Source: Nitratireductor luteus
Lineage (GTDB): Bacteria; Pseudomonadota; Alphaproteobacteria; Rhizobiales; Rhizobiaceae
Assembly: GCF_026162365.1 (NCBI RefSeq)
Contig: NZ_JAOANW010000005.1
Span: 124,001-188,000, forward strand
Reading direction: 5' to 3'
Length of the DNA stretch: 64,000 nucleotides
Each line of letters starts with the position of its first letter. Position 1 is the stretch's first letter. Positions 43,799 to 50,752 of this stretch are shown piece by piece. Below the pieces are notes generated by a model. That model did no database searches and was not told the DNA's origin. It saw nothing but the letters and a program-made list of their open reading frames with translations. The position numbers and the translations under genes were made by a program.

Positions 43799-44059
43799 AT
43801 GTTTGCGAAGCTCGCAAGGCATGACGGCCTGATGGCTGCCATGTCGCGGCGAGCAGGCCTCGATCTGGGCGAAGCTCTCCTGAACGGTCGCCTAAACCCA
43901 GCAGAGTACCGTGGAACGGTGGTGCGTTGCATCGGCTGTCGACATTCCGAAAAATACAGCCTATTGCTGGCCGACGAACGCGAAACTGGGCCTGTGCCGG
44001 AATACTGCGCAAATAGGGGCTTTTTCCGCAATCTGAGTGGAGTGCGATCGAAAAGCTGA
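43799..44059 (+). CDS. DUF6455-family small cysteine protein
   Basis: This 86-residue protein has GLMAAMSRRAGLDLGEALLN, then VVRCIGCRHSEKYSLLLADE and EYCANRGFFRNL. The arrangement of RC..C and YCxN matches DUF6455, a family seen in Rhizobiales and Rhodobacterales. It may bind iron-sulfur or another metal, possibly for electron transfer to a neighbouring oxygenase. GAGAGGAAG precedes the ATG. One of the usual cysteines seems replaced (KYS), which weakens the metal-binding idea. Confidence 0.7.
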   Translation: MFAKLARHDGLMAAMSRRAGLDLGEALLNGRLNPAEYRGTVVRCIGCRHSEKYSLLLADERETGPVPEYCANRGFFRNLSGVRSKS

Positions 44060-44483
44060 GGCACTGATCGCCACTGGGTAAACGTCGCTCTGGCGTGGTC
44101 TAGCATAGGGGGATGCAACGTTAGGGTATCGAGTCTGAGGACAGCTGCCGCCAATCCCCACACCTACCGGAAGTACGCTACAGGCTCCGATTGTTCTCTC
44201 GGAACTTGGCAGCGTAGGCATCCCTACAGCTTGTCTTGTCTGGGACTGGAACAGACGATCTGCTTCCGGCTGCGGGGTTGTAGGATGGCTAACGTTCGGC
44301 CACCGACCGCATCTTAGCCATTCAGCGGGCCTTCGTTTGGCTGTTTCCGCTGCCGCCCCTCATTGGGCGATGGCGACAGATGGCTCCGATGTCTATCTGC
44401 CCGAGGCGGACATTGAGAACGTGACTTGAATACGAGACAGCTTCGCTGCTTGAGCTTAACGAGCAATCCCGGGTATCTGCCGG
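44060..44483. other. Gap between modules 2 and 3
   Basis: About 420 bases lie between the DUF6455 gene and the convergent LysR gene. Apart from recombinase tail copy C at 44134-44217 I see no gene or regulatory structure here. Confidence 0.6.
44134..44217 (+). pseudogene. Orphan 3' end of a serine recombinase gene, copy C
   Basis: The segment encodes SCRQSPHLPEVRYRLRLFSR then NLAA and a TAG, matching the C-terminus of the intact recombinase. It is a little more diverged than copy B. Sequence upstream is unrelated to the recombinase. It lies at the left edge of module 3, in the same orientation as copies A and B. Confidence 0.85.
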
Positions 44484-45398
44484 TTATGCAGTGGTCGGCT
44501 CCCGATGAGGAGACGCTGGAAAAAGGTTCGCGGCCATGAAGTCGACGAAGACCCGGAGTTTGGGCGCGATGTGACGGTTGGTCGGCCAAAGCAGGCGAAA
44601 TGAACCCTCGTGCCGGACAAAGTCCGGCAGGACGGCGACGAGGCGGCCCGTGGCGAGCTGGTCGACGATCGCGAAATCGGGCAGGGAGGCAATCCCCATG
44701 CCGCGCTCGGCCATCATGATCAGCGGCTCGATCGTGTTGACGACCGCGGTCGTCGGCAGGTCCGGGCGCAACTCTGTTTCGCCCTCTTGGAGCGGCCAGG
44801 GCTCCAATTTGCCGCTCGTGGCATAGCGATGGTGCAGGCAGGCGTGCCTCATCAGATCGCGCGGAACGCGCGGTGTTCCGGCCCGTTCGAGATACTGAGG
44901 GGCGGCGACCAGAATGAGGCTGAATTGCCCCAGCATGCGTGACATGAGACGGGAATCCGCCAGGTGCCCGGCTCGAACGACAGCGTCGAAACCTTCATCG
45001 ATGACGTCGACGAGGCGGTCCGAGAAATCGAGATCCAGCTCTATCTCGGGGTAGAGGTCCATGAATCGCAGGATCGCGGGCATCATCAGCATCGACACGA
45101 TCGGCATGCTGACCTTGAGTTTACCGCGGGGACGCTCGATCGTCTGAGACAGCTCCAGCTCAGCCGCTTCCACTTCCGCCAGAATGCGCCGGCACCTTTC
45201 GAGAAACAGCGCGCCTTCACCGGTCAGCGTGATCGTCCGGGTCGATCGGTGCAGCAACCGGACCTGCAGCCGCTCCTCGAGCCGGGCGACCGCTTTGCCG
45301 ACCGCCGATGCCGAGATGCCGAGTTGGTTCGCCGCCGCGGTGAAACTGCGAAGTTCCGCGGCGTGCACGAAGGCGCTGAGAGATCCAAGGCCATCCAT
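44484..45398 (-). CDS. LysR-family regulator of module 3
   Basis: This 304-residue LysR protein has the N-terminal helix-turn-helix MDGLGSLSAFVHAAELRSFT with NQLGISASAVGKAVARLEER, then ERPRGKLKVSMPIVSMLMMP and FSDRLVDVIDEGFDAVVRAG. It belongs to the same subgroup as the LysR at 3516. The start at 45398 has GGAAAG upstream. It is divergent from the polysaccharide-deacetylase-family gene, and a perfect inverted repeat lies directly upstream of its start, so autoregulation and control of module 3 are likely. Confidence 0.92.
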   Translation of the reverse strand: MDGLGSLSAFVHAAELRSFTAAANQLGISASAVGKAVARLEERLQVRLLHRSTRTITLTGEGALFLERCRRILAEVEAAELELSQTIERPRGKLKVSMPIVSMLMMPAILRFMDLYPEIELDLDFSDRLVDVIDEGFDAVVRAGHLADSRLMSRMLGQFSLILVAAPQYLERAGTPRVPRDLMRHACLHHRYATSGKLEPWPLQEGETELRPDLPTTAVVNTIEPLIMMAERGMGIASLPDFAIVDQLATGRLVAVLPDFVRHEGSFRLLWPTNRHIAPKLRVFVDFMAANLFPASPHREPTTA

Positions 45399-45406
45399 TT
45401 CAATCT

Positions 45407-45436
45407 TTCCGGACAAATCATCTTGAGTGTCCGGAA
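45407..45436. promoter_or_regulatory. Inverted repeat in the LysR-hydrolase intergenic region
   Basis: TTCCGGACA (45407-45415) and TGTCCGGAA (45428-45436) are perfect arms separated by 12 bases. The site begins 9 bases upstream of the LysR start and overlaps its ribosome-binding region, a typical place for autoregulation by a LysR protein. Confidence 0.6.
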
Positions 45437-45518
45437 CTATCTCTCATTGTTCTCTAATTCAAGTCAAACCTATCTTGGCGGTCACAGTCGGACTGTTCCC
45501 CAACAAGGAGTGAATTTT

Positions 45519-46415
45519 ATGCCTGATACCGTCGGCACTGCGCCGCAGGAGCACGGTCGCTTTGATTTTTCGGCGATCACGAGCCGCCCCAAGCTGGAAT
45601 GGCCCGATGGGGCGCGGGTGGCGTTGTGGGTGATCCCGAACATCGAGCATTTCCTGTTCGATCGCCCGTCGAGCTCGATCATCCAGTCGACGACGAGCTT
45701 CGTGCCCGATGTCCTGAACTACGCGTGGCGGGACTACGGGGTGCGCGTCGGAATCTGGCGCATGATGGAAATCATGGAAAAATACGGGGTGAAGGGCACG
45801 GTCGCGCTCAACTCGGATGCCTGCGTCCACTATCCTGCCGTCATCCAGGCCGGGCAATCGCTCGACTGGGAATGGATGGGACACGGCACGAACAACTCGT
45901 CGGTGATCACCGGGATTCCCGAAGACGAAGAGCGCAGGATCGTCAAGGAAGTCGTGTCCACCATCACCCAGGCGACGGGTACGGCGCCTCGTGGCTGGCT
46001 AAGCCCCGCCCTGACGGAAACCCATCAGACACCGGATATCCTGGCGGAAAACGGCATCCGGTACGTCGCGAACTGGACCAATGACGATCAACCCTACGAG
46101 ATGCGCGTGCGCTCGGGCTCCATGCTGTCCATGCCGTATTCGGTGGAGATGAACGACTACACCGCCTTCCTCGAACAAGGTCTGTCGGGCAGGGATTTCG
46201 GCGACGCGATCTGCGACCAGTTCGATCAGCTTTACGCTGATGGCGCATCGACCGGCCGGGTCATGTCGCTTTGCCTGCATCCGTTCCTGATCGGGCAGCC
46301 GCACCGGGCGAAGCACTTCGAGCGCGCGCTCAAACACATCACCGCGCACGACGCCGTCTGGCTGGCCAAGGGCGGCGAGATTGCCGACTGGTACACATCG
46401 ACCAGGGGCAGATAG
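45519..46415 (+). CDS. Polysaccharide-deacetylase-family hydrolase, possibly imidase-like
   Basis: This 298-residue protein has the NodB/polysaccharide deacetylase fold. Marks are WPDGARVALWVIPNIEHFLF, then VKGTVALNSDACVHYP with a candidate metal Asp100, WMGHGTNNSSVITGI with His122, and ATGTAPRGWLSPALTETHQT. This is closer to the PuuE allantoinase and cyclic-imide-hydrolase branch than to sugar deacetylases; no signal peptide is present. AAGGAG lies nine bases before the ATG. Next to an amidase, opening of a cyclic imide or amide is a plausible role, but this is inferred. Confidence 0.85.
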   Translation: MPDTVGTAPQEHGRFDFSAITSRPKLEWPDGARVALWVIPNIEHFLFDRPSSSIIQSTTSFVPDVLNYAWRDYGVRVGIWRMMEIMEKYGVKGTVALNSDACVHYPAVIQAGQSLDWEWMGHGTNNSSVITGIPEDEERRIVKEVVSTITQATGTAPRGWLSPALTETHQTPDILAENGIRYVANWTNDDQPYEMRVRSGSMLSMPYSVEMNDYTAFLEQGLSGRDFGDAICDQFDQLYADGASTGRVMSLCLHPFLIGQPHRAKHFERALKHITAHDAVWLAKGGEIADWYTSTRGR

Positions 46416-46448
46416 CGAAAACTACGTTGCCTTCCAGGGCGACGTCAG

Positions 46449-46482
46449 GCCGGCTGCGAGGCGCCATGGCACCGCGGCCGGC
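46449..46482. terminator. Bidirectional hairpin between convergent genes
   Basis: GCCGGCTGCG (46449-46458) pairs with CGCGGCCGGC (46473-46482), with one G-U pair, around a 14-base loop. TTTG follows on the plus strand. It lies between the ends of the plus-strand hydrolase and the minus-strand AtzG-like gene. Confidence 0.55.
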
Positions 46483-46488
46483 TTTGCT

Positions 46489-46662
46489 CTATGAAGCCTC
46501 GCGCGGCCTTGGCTTCTCGATGTCTTCGGTCTTCGCGCGAAGGCGCTCGAGCAGGCGGATCAGCGCCGGATAGCCGCTCTCCATCTCCCGCACCTGTTCC
46601 TCGGGCAGGCTCAGGCTTTCCATGGCGAGAAATGCATGGAAGTCCGGTGTCTTGCGCGGCAT
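46489..46662 (-). CDS. AtzG/GatC-like small amidase subunit (57 residues)
   Basis: The small protein MPRKTPDFHAFLAMESLSLP, then EEQVREMESGYPALIRLLER, begins two bases after the amidase stop. Its length, position and helical pattern resemble AtzG/DUF4089 and GatC-like proteins. Those wrap around an amidase partner and stabilise it, as in 1-carboxybiuret hydrolase AtzE-AtzG. The sequence similarity is weak and the assignment relies mostly on context. Confidence 0.55.
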   Translation of the reverse strand: MPRKTPDFHAFLAMESLSLPEEQVREMESGYPALIRLLERLRAKTEDIEKPRPREAS

Positions 46663-46664
46663 CT

Positions 46665-48086
46665 TCACAGGCGTGCGCCCTCCGGCGGCTTGCAAAGGTG
46701 CCACTCGGTCGCATCCTGATAAGCATGCGCGGCGCTGAGCACCAGGCGATCGGAAAGATGAGCGCCGGCGATCTGCATGCCGACCGGCAACCCGGCGTTC
46801 GAGAAGCCGCAGGGGATCGCCATCGCCGGGACACCGGTAACGCTGAACGGCATGGTCACCAGCGGCTGGGCGGCGCGCGTGCTCTCCCCGTCGGGATCGT
46901 TGGGCTCGGCGGTGCCAAGCCAACCGGCAGTCAGAAGCAGGTCATACGAGGTCAACAGCATGCCCATGCGGTGCGTGAGATGCCTTCGCCATTTCAGAGC
47001 CCGCAAATAGTCTTCCGCCCGAATGAGGCTGCCGGGCAAGATGCGCTCGCGCATCAGGGCGCCCATTTCCTGCGGAGAGGATTGCAGAAAGTGGGAATAG
47101 GCCGCATGGATCTCGCTCATCGAGATCACCGTCTTGCAATCCTGGTAGTCTCGCAACGGCGCCAGCGTCACCGGTTCCATCCGCGCTCCGAGGGCTTCGA
47201 ACACTTCCGAGGCCCGGTCGACGGCGGCGGTCACGTCCGGATGCGCGTCGTCGGCATACCAATGCCTCACCAGGCCGATCCTCAACGGTCGGGGCAGCGG
47301 GTCTATCCGGGCAAGGTTGGCCGGTATTCTGCGGCGAGGGGTGAACGGGTCGGCACGACCCGCGCCGGCCATCGCCTGCAGCGCGAGGGCGCAATCCGCT
47401 GCGGTGCGCGCCATGGGACCGCAATGATCGAGAGACGGCGCGTTGGGATGGATCCCCTCCATGCTGACGACGCCATAGCTGGGCTTCAGCCCGCTGATGC
47501 CGCAAACGGCCGCCGGCCACCGGACCGATCCGCCGGTATCGGTCCCAAGCGCCAGCGGCACGATGCGCGCCGCGACGGCCGCTGCTGATCCGGATGACGA
47601 GCCGCCGGGAAGGTGCGATGCGCTCCATGGATTGATCGCTGGCGGCCAAGGCAGATCCCAAGCGGGACCGCCATGGCCGAACTCGAACAGCGAGGTCTTC
47701 CCCATGATGACGGCGCCGGCGCGCTTTAGCCGCCGCACCACTTCCGCATCCTGCCGCGGGACGCTGTGCTCGAAAATTCGTGAGTTCGAGGTTGTGCGGA
47801 TCCCGCGCATCTCGATGTTGTCCTTGAGCGCAACGGGAATCCCGTCAAGCGCGCTGCGCGGGTCTCCTTCGGCAAGTCTCCTGTCGGACGCGGCGGCCTG
47901 CTTCAAGGCGGCTTCAGCGCAAATGGTAATGAATGCACCGAGCTGCGGATTGCTGGTTTCGGCGCGTTCGATGGACAGGCGGGTGAGCTCGACGGATGAC
48001 AGGTCTCGGTTCCGCAAATGAACCGCGAGCTGCTCGATCGACAGATCCAGAGGCGCTGTCGGACGATCGGTGCTTGTCATCGCCAT
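46665..48086 (-). CDS. Amidase-signature hydrolase (AtzE/GatA-like)
   Basis: This 473-residue enzyme has the full amidase signature. Lys88 is in IPVALKDNIE, the cis-serine is in LPGGSSSGSAAAVAA (about 163-164) and the nucleophile Ser187 is in GTDTGGSVRWPA. It would hydrolyse a linear amide to acid and ammonia. The start at 48086 overlaps the PrpD stop (TGATG). A possible half-amidase role after the deacetylase-family hydrolase is inferred. The small downstream gene may be its subunit. Confidence 0.93.
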   Translation of the reverse strand: MAMTSTDRPTAPLDLSIEQLAVHLRNRDLSSVELTRLSIERAETSNPQLGAFITICAEAALKQAAASDRRLAEGDPRSALDGIPVALKDNIEMRGIRTTSNSRIFEHSVPRQDAEVVRRLKRAGAVIMGKTSLFEFGHGGPAWDLPWPPAINPWSASHLPGGSSSGSAAAVAARIVPLALGTDTGGSVRWPAAVCGISGLKPSYGVVSMEGIHPNAPSLDHCGPMARTAADCALALQAMAGAGRADPFTPRRRIPANLARIDPLPRPLRIGLVRHWYADDAHPDVTAAVDRASEVFEALGARMEPVTLAPLRDYQDCKTVISMSEIHAAYSHFLQSSPQEMGALMRERILPGSLIRAEDYLRALKWRRHLTHRMGMLLTSYDLLLTAGWLGTAEPNDPDGESTRAAQPLVTMPFSVTGVPAMAIPCGFSNAGLPVGMQIAGAHLSDRLVLSAAHAYQDATEWHLCKPPEGARL

Positions 48087-49447
48087 CAGCCTGCGGTTCC
48101 GACAGGCAGAGTTAAGCCCAGCAGGCTTGCGACGTCGTCCAAGTCCTCCAGACTCCATACGGTTGCAGCAAGTTCCTCGGCCCTGGCCCGGCCGATGCAT
48201 TCATCAGCCAGCATGTGATATTTTTGCGTGAGGGCGCCGTCTGACAACGGGTTTTTCAGGCCGCCGCTGGCCTCTTCCGTCCGCTGCGTCCATGACCGGC
48301 CGTCAGCCAGGATCAGTTCGACTTCCGCCTGATCCACCTCCAGGGATGGATCTTCTGCAACCGAGATGCGTTCCCGAAGGCCAGCCATCTGGCTGTTCGA
48401 CAGGAACGGTTCGGTAAAGTGCCTGGGCGTCGGGATGCCATGCAGCAGTGCGGTCGCTGCAGCATGCTGAAGGCTGACCTGAGCGTCCCGCTGTTGCGCG
48501 AGGCGAGGCCGGTCGGCCCGTTTCAAAAGCAGAGAGTTCCCTCGAACGACGACCCTGGTGATCCCCTCGGCTCCGCCGGACAGCCGCGTCCGGAGTTCGA
48601 GGCAGGCGTCGACCACCGGATTGATCACGACACCGCAGGGATATGGCTTGTAGGTGTTGTTCCCCAGTTCCCAGTTGTCCCCGAGCCCCTCGAGCAATAC
48701 TCCTGCGCTGTCGGGGCTTCCCATCACCGCGAACAATCCATGCGTACCCTCAAGGGCCGTTGCTGGTCCCGTGAGGCCGCGGGCGGCCAGCTCCGCCGAC
48801 CACAAACCGTTCCGGCACGCATTGCCGATACCGAGGCTTTTGCTTCCGGTTCCGATCGCCTCGACAAGCCCGCCAGACTGGGTTGCGGCACAGGCGAGCG
48901 CATGGGCAAAGACATCGTTCGGGGACCCCAGAGCATGTGCCGCCGCTGCGGCCGCCCCGAACACGCCGCAGGTGGCGGTGATGTGCCATCCACGCTGATA
49001 GTGTGCAGCCGCCAGGGCCAATCCGATCCGGCATTCGATGTCGACACCGACGGCAAATGCGGTGATCCACTGCCTGCCGGTCAGCTTGCCGCGTTCGGCC
49101 AGCGCAAACAGAGCGGGCGCGACGGGAGCAGTCGGGTGAATGATGGTCGGCAGATGCGTGTCGTCGAAGTCCGCGACGTTGGCGCTTGCGGCGTTGAGGA
49201 ACGCGGCGGACAGATGATCCGACTTCAAGGCGCGGCCGATGACCGTTGCCTTTCGCGACCCGGCGGTTCCGCTCAACGACGCTGCGAAGACCGCCATGGT
49301 GGGATCGTTCGCGCCGCTGATCGAGGTGGCGAGGAAATTGAGCAAGGCTCGTTTGGCTTCATGCCGGATCGGGTCCGGAATGTCCTCGAAGCGGATGCCG
49401 GCGCGATGCCGCGCGAGCTCTCCGACAAGACCGATTTGCTCCATCAT
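48086..49447 (-). CDS. MmgE/PrpD family protein of module 3
   Basis: This 453-residue protein belongs to the same family as the gene at 18613 but is clearly a different member. Marks are RHEAKRALLNFLATSISGAN, ASANVADFDDTHLPTIIHPT, GWHITATCGVFGAAAAAAHA and YKPYPCGVVINPVVDACLEL. The reaction cannot be predicted; relatives dehydrate or decarboxylate carboxylic acids. The start at 49447 has GTGGAAG upstream. It leads the PrpD-amidase-AtzG-like operon and has a sigma-54-like site about 50 bases upstream. Confidence 0.9.
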   Translation of the reverse strand: MMEQIGLVGELARHRAGIRFEDIPDPIRHEAKRALLNFLATSISGANDPTMAVFAASLSGTAGSRKATVIGRALKSDHLSAAFLNAASANVADFDDTHLPTIIHPTAPVAPALFALAERGKLTGRQWITAFAVGVDIECRIGLALAAAHYQRGWHITATCGVFGAAAAAAHALGSPNDVFAHALACAATQSGGLVEAIGTGSKSLGIGNACRNGLWSAELAARGLTGPATALEGTHGLFAVMGSPDSAGVLLEGLGDNWELGNNTYKPYPCGVVINPVVDACLELRTRLSGGAEGITRVVVRGNSLLLKRADRPRLAQQRDAQVSLQHAAATALLHGIPTPRHFTEPFLSNSQMAGLRERISVAEDPSLEVDQAEVELILADGRSWTQRTEEASGGLKNPLSDGALTQKYHMLADECIGRARAEELAATVWSLEDLDDVASLLGLTLPVGTAG

Positions 49448-49492
49448 GCTTCCACTTTCTGATGCCGGGCACTGGCGCCCGACAAACCAATA

Positions 49493-49508
49493 AGCAAGCA
49501 TTGGGCCA
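49493..49508 (-). promoter_or_regulatory. Possible sigma-54 promoter for the PrpD-amidase operon
   Basis: On the minus strand the sequence reads TTGGCCCAATGCTTGC, with GG and GC separated by ten bases as required at -24/-12. The match to TGGCACG-N4-TTGC is good but not perfect. It lies about 46 bases upstream of the start at 49447. Confidence 0.45.
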
Positions 49509-49520
49509 ACGCAATCGATA

Positions 49521-49536
49521 TGGCCCGCAAATTGCT
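49521..49536 (+). promoter_or_regulatory. Probable sigma-54 promoter for the dehydrogenase gene at 49584
   Basis: TGGCCCGCAAATTGCT has one difference from TGGCACG-N4-TTGCT, with ten bases between GG and GC. It is 48 bases upstream of the ATG. Confidence 0.6.
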
Positions 49537-49583
49537 AAACCAGATACATTCGCCCACCGCTTGGATTCAGTAAGGAACAGGAA

Positions 49584-50492
49584 ATGCCCAAAGCTCCGCT
49601 TGCTTTCGTCGGACTGGGTGCCATCGGCACACCCATGGCAATGCGCCTTCTGCAGGGAGGCTTCGACCTGACGATAAACAGCCGGCGGAAGGTTTCCGGC
49701 GACACCCTTGTGAAGAGCGGTGCAAACTGGGCGGATACACCCGCTGCCGCCGCAGAAGCCGCCGATCTGATCTTCACATGCCTGCCCAGTCTGGAGGCCA
49801 ACATGCTGGTCTATTTCGGCGAAGGCGGGCTGATTTCGGCGGGTAGACCCAAATGTGTAATCGACCTCGCCACGACCGGACCGGAAGGAGCTGCGGAGAT
49901 TGCCAAACGCCTGAAGCACGAGGGTTGGGGCTTTCTCGACTCTCCGGTGACAGGCGGTGTCGGGCGCGCGGTAAATGGTACGCTGACGTTCATCGTTTCC
50001 GGTGAACCTGTCCTGTTGGAGCAAGCGCGCCCGGCATTCGACGCGATGGGAAACCGCGTCTTTCATGTCGGGGCAGAGCCCGGGCAAGCGCAGCAGGCGA
50101 AATTGATCAACAATATGCTCAACTTTACCGCACTCGCCGCAAGCAGCGAGGCGATCACCGTGGGAGTCAAGGCAGGGCTCGATCCCGAGGTTCTGGTCGA
50201 GATCATCAATTCGGGTTCGGGGAAAAACTCCGCGACGGAACTTAAGTTTCCGCAAGCGATATTGCCGCGGACCTTCAATGCCGGAGCCACCAATTCACTC
50301 GCGGCAAAGGACCTTTCTCTGTTTCTCGATCTCGCGGATACGCTCGGCCTTCCCGCGCCGATTGCCGGGCACATCTTCCAGATATGGCGCGGCTGGGCAA
50401 ACCTGCATGGCGAGCAGGATTTCACGACGATCGTCAAGATGTACGAGGCCTGGGCCGGCGTGGAAGTGCGAGGACGAGCCGGCGGGGAGTGA
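49584..50492 (+). CDS. 3-hydroxyisobutyrate-dehydrogenase-family NAD(P) oxidoreductase
   Basis: This 302-residue enzyme oxidises or reduces a beta-hydroxy acid. The Rossmann motif GLGAIGTPMAMRLLQGG is near the start, the substrate motif DSPVTGGVGRAVNGTLTFIV at about 119-138, and the catalytic Lys173 is in QAKLINNMLN. Relatives act on 3-hydroxyisobutyrate, tartronate semialdehyde or similar acids. GGAACAGG precedes the ATG. It is divergent from the PrpD operon, upstream of the Dpp transporter, and has its own sigma-54-like site. Confidence 0.92.
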   Translation: MPKAPLAFVGLGAIGTPMAMRLLQGGFDLTINSRRKVSGDTLVKSGANWADTPAAAAEAADLIFTCLPSLEANMLVYFGEGGLISAGRPKCVIDLATTGPEGAAEIAKRLKHEGWGFLDSPVTGGVGRAVNGTLTFIVSGEPVLLEQARPAFDAMGNRVFHVGAEPGQAQQAKLINNMLNFTALAASSEAITVGVKAGLDPEVLVEIINSGSGKNSATELKFPQAILPRTFNAGATNSLAAKDLSLFLDLADTLGLPAPIAGHIFQIWRGWANLHGEQDFTTIVKMYEAWAGVEVRGRAGGE

Positions 50493-50663
50493 GCTTCTGT
50501 GCGCGGTGACAACACGAGTGTCTTTGCCGAAGACATGTTGCGCCGTCCTATAGCCCTTCCGGGCCTCGCGGTTTGCAGCGGCCGAGCTTCCGCCGACGTT
50601 CTTGGCTCGGCAACTGGCCGCAAATGGCGATTTAGCGCCAGATTCGCAGCAGGCTCTTCGGAG

Positions 50664-50678
50664 TGGCACGGGAATTGC
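50664..50678 (+). promoter_or_regulatory. Consensus sigma-54 promoter for the Dpp transporter operon
   Basis: TGGCACG (50664-50670), GGAA, TTGC (50675-50678) matches the -24/-12 consensus at every conserved base. It lies 75 bases upstream of the binding-protein start. A small inverted repeat (TGGCG at 50625, CGCCA at 50636) lies just upstream. No enhancer-binding activator gene is seen in the window. Confidence 0.8.
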
Positions 50679-50752
50679 GGGAGGAAGCCTTATCATACGA
50701 TCGTGGAGGATCGGATGGAAACGAGGATCGAACGATAAGGGGAGTGGAGAAT

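Noticed and set aside
33345-44221. Two short minus-strand frames (33345-33632 and 43961-44221) that share a peptide ERTIGACSV and VGVGI
   Set aside because: The shared peptide only reflects the recombinase tails read on the opposite strand, so it is not a gene family.
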